Under the pieces are notes generated by a model. That model was not told the origin of the DNA. It did no database searches and saw only the letters and a list, made by a program, of their open reading frames with translations. A stretch of 64,000 nt of DNA from a bacterium BRH_c32. GTDB taxonomy: Bacteria; Bacteroidota; Ignavibacteria; Ignavibacteriales; Melioribacteraceae. This document shows, piece by piece, positions 22,329 through 32,074 of the stretch (positions within the stretch are counted from its first letter, which is position 1; the number at the start of each line of letters is the position of its first letter). Made by a program: the position numbers and the translations under genes. The DNA is taken from the NCBI GenBank assembly GCA_001516025.1, contig LOEU01000015.1:62001-126000 (forward strand), given 5' to 3'.

Positions 22329-25300
22329 TTACTTAATCAGAATGAATTTTTTTGTTGATACAAATGAACCTGATGTCAAGCGATAGAAATAAACACCGCT
22401 TGAAAGGTATTTCCCGTCAAAGTTTACTTTATGATTTCCGGGTGTTTGTATTTCATTTATTAATGTAGAAACTTCTCTTCCTAGTATATCATATACCTTT
22501 AATTGTACCATTCCTTCTTTAGGGATTTGATACTTTATGGTAGTCGTAGGATTAAAAGGATTCGGATAATTTTGTGATAATGAATAAACATTAGGTATTG
22601 TTCCCTCAGTAAGGTCATCAACACTAGTGGGGTTCTTAATCGCAGGAATTCTTATGCTGTTATAGATATCGGTAATCTCTTCTTGTGAAAGAGCTTTATT
22701 AAATATCTGAATATTATCCATACTTCCGGAGAAGTAAGAAAGCGTTCCTTGAGTACCATTTTTTCCTAGCATAGGAACTATACCTGTTTTAACAGTACCG
22801 CCTAAAGGAAGTGTGCCTTTCATAACGCCATTAAGATAAACTGAAGCATTAACGCCATCAAAAACACCAACGACATTAATCCATTGACCGGTAACTAAAT
22901 CAGCTTGAGGAATTCCGGGACGAGCTGCGCCGGCAGTAGATGTAGCTTTAAATCTTAATTCTTTGTTTCCTTTATCTTCATAAATAACAAATTCATCTCC
23001 TTGAGAATCGAAAAGTGGACCAAAAGCATGAGCCATTTCGGTAGGAAGATAATTAAGCTTTGTCCATACTGAAACCGATACGAACCCGCCATCAATATCA
23101 AATGAAGTGGAAGGACTAAGCTGAACAAAATCATCAACTCCATCAAACTTCAATCCATTTCCTAAAATACCATCTGAAATCGTTGGACCATTTTGTAAGA
23201 AACCATTATTTGCATTACCAGATAAATCAACAATCATAGAATCATTTTGAACATCGTCCAAAGGATAGTAAGCAACGGTTTTTTCTGCTAATGCTTTGTG
23301 ATCAAACTTAACACTATCGGATGCCATCATATTAGCTGATGCAGCTTTGTCTTTTATGTTAGATACTATTAAAGTATATCTTTTTGCTTCTAATGGTGAT
23401 GTTTTTAGAATAACTGATTTTTCACTAAGTGAAAGTTTGGCTTCAAGAACTGAAGCACCATTATCTAATGAATAATTTGTTTTTAATTCAGCTGAAGTTT
23501 TATCTAATGCTTCGCTAAATTCTGCAACAAGTTTTGTAGGATCAGCTACTGATGTTGTAAAAAGAAGTTCCGGTTTTGTTTTATCAATTCCTGTTTTAGC
23601 AGAGATTTCATTACTGAAATTAGCACTATAAAGAGCAAGTGCATTTTTTGCTTTTACGCGATAATAGTAAGTAGTTGATTCAGTTGTACCAAGATCAGTA
23701 AATTCCGTTGTATCAGAAACAGTGGCATAAAGAATTTCCGGATTAGCTTTTGTATCTCTATATATTTGATATCCCATCATCTTGCTTTCATAATTGATTG
23801 CTTTATCCCAGGTAAGCTTAATAGAGTTGCCTGATGGAATAACTGAAGTCAAAACAACATCGCCGGGAGCCGGATTGACCGGGGTTGATTTAGTTGTATT
23901 ATATAGATTAGCAACTTCCCATGGCTGTAAAGCTTTATTAAGAATAAGAACATTATCCATACTGCCTTTAAAGTAATTTGCGCCTGCATTCGAGCTTCTT
24001 CCTAAATAGGCTTGTTGATTTGGCTTAACAATTCCGGTAAGATTATGAAAATCTTTTAATACACCATTCATATATATAAGTGCTTTTGTACCATCATAAA
24101 CACCAACAATATGAATCCATTCTTTAGTTACTAAATCTTTAGCAGGTATGCCGGGTCTTTCGGCGGATACACTTGTAGCTACTTTAAATCTTAATTCATT
24201 GTTACCTTTATCGGCATAAAGGACATAATTATCAGTCTCGGAATCGAACAATGGTCCATATGCACCCGGTAAGTCTGCAGGTAAATATTCCAATTTTGCC
24301 CATACCGATACTGTTACTTCATTACTTCCAATATCAAATGATGTTGAAGGAGTAAAAACGACATGATCATCTACACCATCAAAAACCATGGCGTTTCCTA
24401 AAATACCTTCGCCAAATCCAACACCATTTTTTAATGTTCCATTATTAAGATTTGCTGATCCATCCACTAAAGTACTATCGGTAGCTGAATCTAAACTATA
24501 ATAAGCTACTGTACTTGAAGGAAGACCTTTATGTATAAAAATAAGTGTTGATGTGGCAATCGTATTTGGAGTTATTGCTCTGTCTTTAACGCCTTTTACG
24601 ATAAGTGTATATGATGATTCCATTAAAGGAGAAGTAGTTAAGAAAACAGATTTTCTATTAAGAGCTAATTTAGCTTCTGTTATCGTAACGCCTTTATTAA
24701 TGGAATAATTAGCAATGTTTACTGCGGTAGTAGAATCTACTAACTCATTAAAATCTACAATTACTTGAGTATTAAGACCACTAGAGGTTACAAAACTTAC
24801 TAATGGTTTTGTTTTGTCATTTGCAGTTTTAGCAGATAGCTCATTGCTAAAATTAGCACTTAAAGTATTTATGCCGTTTTTAGCTTTTACTCTATAATAA
24901 TAAGTTTTAAGCTCAGTGTTTGTTTGGTCAGTAAATTCTGTTACTTTTCCCGTAGTGGCATACACTTTTTCAGGGGCTGAAGTAGTGTCTCTATAAATTT
25001 CATAACCAATAATATCACTTTGAGCATCTGTTGCAGCATCCCATTTCAAATTTACTTTTGTTTCTACTACATCAGCAGAAATAAGATTTACATCCGAAGG
25101 AGGGGTGGTATCAGCGGCAAGTATAAAAGAAAGAGGATTATCGGTTGTAATACCATCAACTCCGAGCTCAATTAATGTTTTCATAAGAGTAGCACTATTG
25201 ACTGTCCACATATTGAATTTAACATTCTTGGAGTGTGCATATTCTAAGAATGCCGGAGATGGAGAAGCACTGCTTCCTATCCAATTACTAGTGCCAAGAG

Positions 25301-25895
25301 CAGCAAGTTGATCAACTACGCCATTAGAATTAGAACTAACGAAAACTTGAATAGGGATTGTAGGGTCAATTGAATTAGCTTCCTGGATTTGTGTAAAATT
25401 AAAACTTGAGAGTATTACCTGATCCTGCATTTTTAAATCTTGTATCATTTTTACAACTAAAGGAATAACTTTAGGATTAGGTGTTTTTATCTCTACAACT
25501 ACACCAATTTTATTGGTGCTGTTTTTCGCAAGCAATAATGATTCATAAAGAGTAGGAATCAATTCTCCTTTAAAGCTTTCATTAAATTTCACTCCTGCAT
25601 CATAAGCTCTAAGCTGTTCAAATGTAAGAACGCTTACGGTACCAGCACCGGTTGTTGTTCTATTAATTGTTGCATCATGCATGATAACAAGTGAATCGTC
25701 TTTTGACATCTGAACGTCAAGTTCAAAATAATCTGCTTTGACTTCGATAGCATTTCTGAATGCTGCCATAGTGTTCTCCGGAGCGAGTGCTGCGCCTCCA
25801 CGATGTGCGATATTCTTCACTTGTGCATTGCTAATTAAACCGGGAAATAATATTAGGGAAAGAATCAATAAGAACGATTGTCTTATTTTTTTCAT
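22329..25895 (-). CDS. T9SS-exported glycerophosphodiester phosphodiesterase with duplicated FN3-Ig-LamG modules
   Basis: A secreted protein of about 1188 residues. I start it at the ATG at 25895, because GGAGG lies just before it; the ATG at 25910 adds only MNGGS, which encodes that Shine-Dalgarno. After the signal peptide comes a GDPD domain (about 30-265) with the catalytic HRGG, PENT, ELDVQ and HDATINRTT motifs. Then two tandem copies of a module follow: FN3 (IGYEIYRDT / MGYQIYRDT), an Ig/SbsA-like segment (SYTLIVKGVKD / RYTLIVSNIKD) and a LamG-type laminin-like domain (VVFDGVDDH / LKFDGVDDF). A T9SS sorting domain ends the chain (SQNYPNPFNPTTTIKY, KKFILIK). It probably cleaves glycerophosphodiesters or similar phosphodiesters at the cell surface; the LamG domains probably bind glycans. 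Confidence 0.9.
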   Translation of the reverse strand: MKKIRQSFLLILSLILFPGLISNAQVKNIAHRGGAALAPENTMAAFRNAIEVKADYFELDVQMSKDDSLVIMHDATINRTTTGAGTVSVLTFEQLRAYDAGVKFNESFKGELIPTLYESLLLAKNSTNKIGVVVEIKTPNPKVIPLVVKMIQDLKMQDQVILSSFNFTQIQEANSIDPTIPIQVFVSSNSNGVVDQLAALGTSNWIGSSASPSPAFLEYAHSKNVKFNMWTVNSATLMKTLIELGVDGITTDNPLSFILAADTTPPSDVNLISADVVETKVNLKWDAATDAQSDIIGYEIYRDTTSAPEKVYATTGKVTEFTDQTNTELKTYYYRVKAKNGINTLSANFSNELSAKTANDKTKPLVSFVTSSGLNTQVIVDFNELVDSTTAVNIANYSINKGVTITEAKLALNRKSVFLTTSPLMESSYTLIVKGVKDRAITPNTIATSTLIFIHKGLPSSTVAYYSLDSATDSTLVDGSANLNNGTLKNGVGFGEGILGNAMVFDGVDDHVVFTPSTSFDIGSNEVTVSVWAKLEYLPADLPGAYGPLFDSETDNYVLYADKGNNELRFKVATSVSAERPGIPAKDLVTKEWIHIVGVYDGTKALIYMNGVLKDFHNLTGIVKPNQQAYLGRSSNAGANYFKGSMDNVLILNKALQPWEVANLYNTTKSTPVNPAPGDVVLTSVIPSGNSIKLTWDKAINYESKMMGYQIYRDTKANPEILYATVSDTTEFTDLGTTESTTYYYRVKAKNALALYSANFSNEISAKTGIDKTKPELLFTTSVADPTKLVAEFSEALDKTSAELKTNYSLDNGASVLEAKLSLSEKSVILKTSPLEAKRYTLIVSNIKDKAASANMMASDSVKFDHKALAEKTVAYYPLDDVQNDSMIVDLSGNANNGFLQNGPTISDGILGNGLKFDGVDDFVQLSPSTSFDIDGGFVSVSVWTKLNYLPTEMAHAFGPLFDSQGDEFVIYEDKGNKELRFKATSTAGAARPGIPQADLVTGQWINVVGVFDGVNASVYLNGVMKGTLPLGGTVKTGIVPMLGKNGTQGTLSYFSGSMDNIQIFNKALSQEEITDIYNSIRIPAIKNPTSVDDLTEGTIPNVYSLSQNYPNPFNPTTTIKYQIPKEGMVQLKVYDILGREVSTLINEIQTPGNHKVNFDGKYLSSGVYFYRLTSGSFVSTKKFILIK

Positions 25896-26015
25896 ACTGC
25901 CTCCATTCATATAATATGATTAAAACAAATACTTAAGAAAATTTTTTATTAGGGGGAATAACATTAAAGTATTTTTCTATTTATAAGATAGTTTTAGCAA
26001 ATCAATATGACAATC

Positions 26016-26030
26016 GCACGTTCGTGGTAT
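26016..26030. repeat. Copy 1 of a 15-bp motif shared by two upstream regions
   Basis: GCACGTTCGTGGTAT, differing at one base from the copy at 26761-26775. It lies about 120 bases upstream of the GDPD/LamG gene and just past the end of the NarL-type regulator. Candidate operator; function unproven. Confidence 0.4.
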
Positions 26031-26048
26031 ATTAAAAGTGGGATTAAA

Positions 26049-26717
26049 TCAGATAAGATTTTCTTTAAATGCCTTTGTAATAGCACCGGATTTAGTATTA
26101 ACGTGAAGCTTAACATAAATATTTTTTAGATGAGTATTCACGGTATGGAAACTAAGAAAGAGCTGATCGGCAATTAGCTGCTTAGTTAAACCGGAAACCA
26201 TTAGTTTTAGGATTTCGCTTTCTCTATCGGTTAATCCGTAATCATTTTTCTTCGGCTTAAGATTACTAAATATCTCAAGCACTTTATGAGCAATTTGCAT
26301 ACTCATTGGAGCTCCGCCGGAGAGAACTTCCTCAATGGCACCAATAATTTTATCGGGAGATGAATCTTTTAATAGATAACCGGAAGCACCTGCACATAAA
26401 GCATCAAATACTTTTTCATTATCATCATATATTGTAAGTATCAGGATATGTGTGGAAGGTGATAGCATTTTGAATTTTTCAATTCCTTCAATTCCGGTCA
26501 TTCCGGGTAATCCAATATCAAGAAGAATTACTTGCGGAGGAAATTCCGTTTCCAACACAGAAATTGCTTCTTCGCATGTTTCAAAAGCATTTGAGCATTT
26601 CATTCCCGGAGTCTGATTAATCAAGCCATTAATTGTTCTTCTGAAATGTAAATTATCTTCTATTAGCCATACATTAAAATTTTCTTTTTCTAAATCACTA
26701 TTTTTAATCATTTTCAA
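26049..26717 (-). CDS. NarL/FixJ-family response regulator
   Basis: A 222-residue regulator: receiver domain (about 14-130) with phospho-acceptor Asp67 in ILLDIGLPGM, then a LuxR-type helix-turn-helix (about 155-215; LTDRESEILKLMVSGLTKQLI, SFHTVNTHLKNIY). It follows the propeller histidine kinase after 60 bases on the same strand, so the pair is a complete two-component system. A 15-bp motif appears just upstream of this gene and again upstream of the next leftward gene, and could be its binding site. Confidence 0.93.
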   Translation of the reverse strand: MKMIKNSDLEKENFNVWLIEDNLHFRRTINGLINQTPGMKCSNAFETCEEAISVLETEFPPQVILLDIGLPGMTGIEGIEKFKMLSPSTHILILTIYDDNEKVFDALCAGASGYLLKDSSPDKIIGAIEEVLSGGAPMSMQIAHKVLEIFSNLKPKKNDYGLTDRESEILKLMVSGLTKQLIADQLFLSFHTVNTHLKNIYVKLHVNTKSGAITKAFKENLI

Positions 26718-26760
26718 AACCTCATAAACAAACTACATCATTAATAACCTTATATCCATA

Positions 26761-26775
26761 GCACATTCGTGGTAT
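26761..26775. repeat. Copy 2 of a 15-bp motif shared by two upstream regions
   Basis: GCACATTCGTGGTAT, 14 of 15 identical to the copy at 26016-26030. It lies in the 60-base gap between the propeller kinase and its regulator, about 45 bases before the regulator start, so it could be an autoregulatory operator. Confidence 0.4.
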
Positions 26776-26777
26776 TT

Positions 26778-29700
26778 TTATTTTTGAAAATATTTTTTCT
26801 TGTTTTCATAAGTTAAAGATATCTCCGTACCTGAATCTTTATTTGAATCAATTTTTAAGAATGCCCCAATTTTTTCGGTACGTCTTCTCATATTTTTTAA
26901 TCCATTATTTTCAATTATCGACTCATTTTCAAAACCAATACCGTCATCTTTAATAATCATTGAAAAATAAGAATGAGTCCCTTTAACAATTATCTCGCAG
27001 TTTTTGGCTGATGAATGCCGAACAACATTATTAAGTGCCTCTTTATAGATAAGAAAAATATTACGTTTTACTTCGAGATTATAAGAATCAATTTTGATTT
27101 CACCAACTATTTCAAATTTCCAAGTGATTCCGGCAAGAAGTTTAGAGGCAGTATCCTTCATCTTAAAAATCGTACTAATATTAAAATCTCTTCTCGGATT
27201 AATAAACCAGATGATATCACGCATTGCTTCGATAGTTTCTTTTGCAGTCTGACTGATAAATTGTGATAGTTCTTTTTCATTTTCATTCAAAGTTTTACTG
27301 CTAATTAAAAGCTGACTATCTACGCTAATGCTGCTAAGGTTGCTTCCAATTTCATCATGCAGATCGCTTGCAATACTTAAACGGATTCTCTCTATCTCTA
27401 AAAGTTGTTTTAAATGTGAGCGGTAAATTAAAATTACAATTAAAGCAATAACCACAAATAAAATTGAACGGAACCACCATGTATTCCACCATGCAGGATA
27501 GATCACAATAGCTATCGAAATTGGATTACTCCAGACATTATCTGCATTAGCTGCTTTTACCAAAAATTTATATTCGCCCGGTTTAATATCAGTATAAAAT
27601 GCCTCCGCTCTTCCATTTGCATCAACCCAATCAGGATCAATACCTTCGAGCATAAATTTAAAACTATGTTTATAATTTGGTTCGAGATCCAAAGCACTAA
27701 ACTCAAAGGAAAAGAAGTTTTGATCATAATTAAGTTTAATTTTTTTTGTAGCAGTAAGAGATTGTGGTAAAACAACTTCTTTATTAAATATTTTGAATGA
27801 AGTAAGAGCAATTGGTGGTGGAATTGAATCAAACTTAATTTCATTCGGAAAGAATTTTATAAATCCATTGATACCTCCGAAATAAAAACTACTGTCAATG
27901 CCTACAAAACTTGCTCTCCAATTGAATTGATCATCAATTAATCCATCATTTACATCAAATACTCTAAAATTTTCTGTAACAGGATTAAAGCGAGCGAGTC
28001 CCTTCATTGTACTTATCCAAATGAATCCTTTCTCATCTTCATGAATACCAAAGGCTACATCATTCGGCAATCCGGTTTTTGTGGTAAAGTGATAGAATTT
28101 ATTTTTTGCTTTATCATATTTATTTACTCCACCACTATGTGTTGCAATCCAAATATTACCAAAATGATCTTCGTTTATTGCAGTTATCTTGCTCGAACTT
28201 ACCGAATAATTATTTTTAATATCGGGGGAAAAATGAGAATACGATTCTGTTTTAGGATTATATCTAAATAATCCATCGAGCCATGTCCCAATCCACAGAT
28301 TACTGTCTCTATCCTCAAATAAAGAATTTACAGAAACATATTGAGGCATAATAACAAAGGAATCTGATAGCGAAGGAGCGAAAGGATAAAAGAGTTCTTT
28401 TTCTCTATCAAATAATTGAAGACCTTCATTCGTGCCGATTAGTAATTTGCCTTTTTTAGTTTCCAAAACTTGTTGAATCCAATTAGAAGCGATTCCAAAT
28501 TTATTGTTTTTATCATAGAGATATCGAGTGAATCGATTGGTATTTTTATCAAACCTATTTAAACCACCATCCATTGTTCCAATCCACACTATACCAAAAC
28601 GATCTTCATAAATTGTTATTACATCATTATTGCTAAGACTATTATTAGAACTATTATTCAGGTAGTGGATTTTATTGTTTGATGCAAGATCAATCTTATC
28701 AAAACCGGAACCTCCGTAACCAACCCATAGAGTACCATCTTTACCTTGAAATATTGAGCTTACGACTCTTCCATTAATGCTTGTTTTTCTAATGGGGAGA
28801 TGCCGATATTGAATGAAATTATTTTTAAATGGAAGTTTATTTAAACCATCTTCGGTGCCCACCCAAAAATTCCCTTTCCTGTCTTCATAAACCCATCTAA
28901 TTCTACTAGAAGAAAGTGAATTAATATCATCTTCTTCATTTCTGAAATAGAAATATCTTTGCTCTGATCGAGTTTCTTCTATAAGAAATAAACCGACATA
29001 GTCATAAGTGCCAATCCAAAGCCGATCTTTTTTATCTTTGAATGCTAAGCGGATAGTGGAATTTTTTATACTTTTTAATTCAGGTAGTTCATCTGTCAGA
29101 CGAGTACTTTTTTTTGTTTTAATATTTAATTTATCAACACCTTTGAATGTACTAAGCAGGATAGTTTCATCCGAATCCATATAAAGATACCAAACACCAT
29201 TATCCGATATGGAAGTTTCATCTTGATTATTATGAACATAATGATTAATCACTTTTTCTGTAACCGGATCAAACTGAACTAATCCTCCATTCCAAGTTCC
29301 AACCCAAAGAATATTATTTTTATCTTCGAGTATGTATGTAATATTAATATCAGGGAATGAATTTAAATTTTTGCTATAAGTTGTGATTTTGCCAGTCTTA
29401 GGGTCGTACTTATTTAATCCAGATGTTGTAGTTCCAAACCAAATATTATTATTATGGTCTTCAAATAGAGCTTGGATATAACTATTCTCAGATGGTGTAT
29501 AATTAATTCTTTTGAAAGATTCCTTCTTTGGGTCAAAGATACAAAGTCCCCTTCCCCAAGTACCGATATAGAATGTGGAATCACTGCTTTCGAGCAAGGA
29601 CATAACATAATTTTCGGGTAATGAAAGAGAATCGGCGGGATCAAACTTATATACCTTAAAGAACTGTCCATCAAAACGATTTAGTCCATCCTTAGTTGCC

Positions 29701-29879
29701 ACCCATAAAAAATTATCACTTGTCTGAAGGATACAATTAATAGAGTTATTTGATAGCCCGTTATTAATATTGTATCTAACAAAATTTGTGGAATTATATT
29801 GAGCATTTATTAAAGAGTAAAGAAAAAAGAAAAGAAGAATTGTCTTTAAAAAAATATTGTAATTAATGAATCGCTTCAT
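26778..29879 (-). CDS. Two-component-propeller sensor histidine kinase (HisKA_3 type)
   Basis: A 1033-residue membrane sensor with a signal peptide (ends near LINAQ) and a long run of propeller repeats (about 40-700; repeated EDKNNILWVGTWNGGL-like units). A Y_Y_Y domain (about 705-785), a TM helix (about 800-821), a HisKA_3 dimerisation domain with SDLHDEIGSNL (H near 838) and a short NarX-type HATPase follow. The HisKA_3 class pairs with NarL-type regulators, and one lies 60 bases downstream, so the two form a system. The ligand is probably an oligosaccharide or other periplasmic solute. The gene is divergent from the TPR kinase. Confidence 0.93.
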   Translation of the reverse strand: MKRFINYNIFLKTILLFFFLYSLINAQYNSTNFVRYNINNGLSNNSINCILQTSDNFLWVATKDGLNRFDGQFFKVYKFDPADSLSLPENYVMSLLESSDSTFYIGTWGRGLCIFDPKKESFKRINYTPSENSYIQALFEDHNNNIWFGTTTSGLNKYDPKTGKITTYSKNLNSFPDINITYILEDKNNILWVGTWNGGLVQFDPVTEKVINHYVHNNQDETSISDNGVWYLYMDSDETILLSTFKGVDKLNIKTKKSTRLTDELPELKSIKNSTIRLAFKDKKDRLWIGTYDYVGLFLIEETRSEQRYFYFRNEEDDINSLSSSRIRWVYEDRKGNFWVGTEDGLNKLPFKNNFIQYRHLPIRKTSINGRVVSSIFQGKDGTLWVGYGGSGFDKIDLASNNKIHYLNNSSNNSLSNNDVITIYEDRFGIVWIGTMDGGLNRFDKNTNRFTRYLYDKNNKFGIASNWIQQVLETKKGKLLIGTNEGLQLFDREKELFYPFAPSLSDSFVIMPQYVSVNSLFEDRDSNLWIGTWLDGLFRYNPKTESYSHFSPDIKNNYSVSSSKITAINEDHFGNIWIATHSGGVNKYDKAKNKFYHFTTKTGLPNDVAFGIHEDEKGFIWISTMKGLARFNPVTENFRVFDVNDGLIDDQFNWRASFVGIDSSFYFGGINGFIKFFPNEIKFDSIPPPIALTSFKIFNKEVVLPQSLTATKKIKLNYDQNFFSFEFSALDLEPNYKHSFKFMLEGIDPDWVDANGRAEAFYTDIKPGEYKFLVKAANADNVWSNPISIAIVIYPAWWNTWWFRSILFVVIALIVILIYRSHLKQLLEIERIRLSIASDLHDEIGSNLSSISVDSQLLISSKTLNENEKELSQFISQTAKETIEAMRDIIWFINPRRDFNISTIFKMKDTASKLLAGITWKFEIVGEIKIDSYNLEVKRNIFLIYKEALNNVVRHSSAKNCEIIVKGTHSYFSMIIKDDGIGFENESIIENNGLKNMRRRTEKIGAFLKIDSNKDSGTEISLTYENKKKYFQK

Positions 29880-30010
29880 TTGATTTTTGGTTCCCGGAAC
29901 GATCTAACTAATTGATTAAAATATTTATCCTGTTTGTGAACGCTTTAAATATATCCAAAATTATCGATAATTAGTATATTGATCAGTCAATTCTAAAGTT
30001 TAAGGGATAA

Positions 30011-31957
30011 ATGAAGACTTTTACAATATTATTAGTAGCTACTCTTACGCTCTTCGCACAATCTAACCCGGATAGCATAATAAATTCTCTTCAGAAATTG
30101 GATGAAAAGGAACAGGTTGATTCATTATCAGTTTTGTGCTGGAATTATAGGAGCATAACTCCCCGAACTTCAATTAAGTATGGACTTTTAGCTTTAAAGA
30201 AAATGGAAAAAATTTCATACTTCAAACATCAGTCGGAAGTTTTAAATTATCTTGGCGTGATATATGGGAATATAGGGAATCTTGATTCAGCATATTATTA
30301 CTATCAAATTGCTCTTGATGTTGCAAAAAAATCAAAAAGATATAGCGAAATAGCATATTCATTAAATAATATTGGAGATTATTATTTTAAGAACGCTTTG
30401 TATTCAACAGCTCTAGAAAAGATGATGGAAGCTTATGATATTTTTGAAAAAGAAAATGATAAACGAGGTATGGCCTATGTACTTAATGATATAGGAGAAA
30501 TTTACAGAAATCAACAGGATTATGATAAAGCTCTTGATTACTTTGAGCGCTCATCAAAGATAAGATCCGAGAGAAATGATGTTCGGGGTTTAGCTAAATC
30601 ATTAATAAATATTGCATCGGTATATGTAGATCAGAAATTAGAAGAAAAAGCATTAATGACTTTTTATAAAGCAATCGACTTGAGTGAAAAATCAGATTAT
30701 TTGAAGGGAAAAAGTTGGGCACTTGCCGGCATCAGCGATGTATTCTATGCACAAGGTAAAAGAGAAAAAGCTCTTGAATATCTTTTCAAGGCTTTAGACA
30801 TGGATAAAAAAATTCAAAACAAATATGGCGAAATCTCATCCTATAATATAATTGGTAAAATATATATCGAATCGAATTTTTTAGCACTAGCAGAAGAATA
30901 TCTTAATAAAGCAGAATATGAATCACGCAATACAGGTCATCTCGATCAACTTCTGATCTCTTATGAATATCAAACCAAATTAGCGGTAGCTAAAGGCAAT
31001 TATAAATTAGCTTATGATTATCAAAAGATGTTTGAAGAGCTAAAAGAAAAAATTTATGGACAAGAAAATAAAAACAAGATAGCAGATCTTCAGACTGCTT
31101 TCATAACTGAACGGAAAGACAGAGAAAATATTCTGCTGAAAAAAGATATTGAATTTGAAAAAAGTACAAGGAACTATGCAATCCTAATTACTCTCCTAGT
31201 ACTAGGTTCAATCATATTATTGGTGATGAGATTCAAAACCCAAAAAAAAGCGAATCTCTATTTAACTGAATTAAATTCATCTAAAGATAAATTCTTTTCA
31301 ATAATTGCTCATGACCTAAAGAATCCCTTTGGAGCAGTTTCTAATTTCGCAGAATTTCTAAAAACAGATTATGACGACCTAACGGATGTCGAGCGTAAAG
31401 AAATTATAAATGGACTTTATGAAGCGTCTATCGATATCCAAAAACTTTTGATGGACTTGCTAACATGGGCACGAACTCAAAAAGGAGAAATCGGTGTAAC
31501 AAAGAAAAATTTAAATGTAAAAACTCTCTTTGATTCAATCTGTAACTCATATAGTCTGGCTGCAAAAAAGAAAAGTATAAATTTAAAAGTAGAAGTGGAT
31601 GAATCAACTGAAATAAGTGCAGATAAATTAATTGTGGAAACCGTCATTGGAAATTTTGTGAATAATGCAATAAAATTTTCATATCCAAATAGTGAAATAA
31701 GAATGTTTGCAACCAAGGATTCCGATAAGATTAGATTTTCGGTAAAAGATTCCGGAAATGGTATGAGCCCTGAAATTGTGGACTCTCTTCTAAAGGCAAA
31801 TTCATATCTTACTACACTCGGGACAAGCAATGAAAGAGGAACAGGATTAGGATTAAAGATATGCAAAGATTTTGCAGAAATACATACCGGACAAATATTT
31901 ATTGAAAGTCAAGTAGGTAAAGGAAGTACATTTTCCTTTGAGATAAGCAATAAGTAG
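30011..31957 (+). CDS. TPR-repeat sensor histidine kinase
   Basis: A 648-residue kinase with a signal peptide (ends near LFAQ). About seven tetratricopeptide repeats fill residues 40-330 (periodic SLNNIGDYYFK, VLNDIGEIYRN, SLINIASVYVD). A TM helix lies near 386-407, then HisKA with the phospho-His near 431 (IIAHDLKNPFGAV) and HATPase (NFVNNAIKFSYP, GTGLGLKICKDF). This periplasmic TPR-TM-kinase plan is common in Bacteroidota; TPRs probably bind a peptide or protein partner. There is no receiver domain and no regulator next to it on its strand. The HisKA segment resembles those of the kinases at 11.7 and 13.7 kb. Confidence 0.92.
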   Translation: MKTFTILLVATLTLFAQSNPDSIINSLQKLDEKEQVDSLSVLCWNYRSITPRTSIKYGLLALKKMEKISYFKHQSEVLNYLGVIYGNIGNLDSAYYYYQIALDVAKKSKRYSEIAYSLNNIGDYYFKNALYSTALEKMMEAYDIFEKENDKRGMAYVLNDIGEIYRNQQDYDKALDYFERSSKIRSERNDVRGLAKSLINIASVYVDQKLEEKALMTFYKAIDLSEKSDYLKGKSWALAGISDVFYAQGKREKALEYLFKALDMDKKIQNKYGEISSYNIIGKIYIESNFLALAEEYLNKAEYESRNTGHLDQLLISYEYQTKLAVAKGNYKLAYDYQKMFEELKEKIYGQENKNKIADLQTAFITERKDRENILLKKDIEFEKSTRNYAILITLLVLGSIILLVMRFKTQKKANLYLTELNSSKDKFFSIIAHDLKNPFGAVSNFAEFLKTDYDDLTDVERKEIINGLYEASIDIQKLLMDLLTWARTQKGEIGVTKKNLNVKTLFDSICNSYSLAAKKKSINLKVEVDESTEISADKLIVETVIGNFVNNAIKFSYPNSEIRMFATKDSDKIRFSVKDSGNGMSPEIVDSLLKANSYLTTLGTSNERGTGLGLKICKDFAEIHTGQIFIESQVGKGSTFSFEISNK

Positions 31958-32074
31958 AATCTATATTTTTAATGTACTATTGTAATTATGGACTAAAATC
32001 TAACCACAGTAGATAATTATATACCTATTAAATAAAATATTTGTTAAATTTATCATATCCTAAGGAGATTGTAA

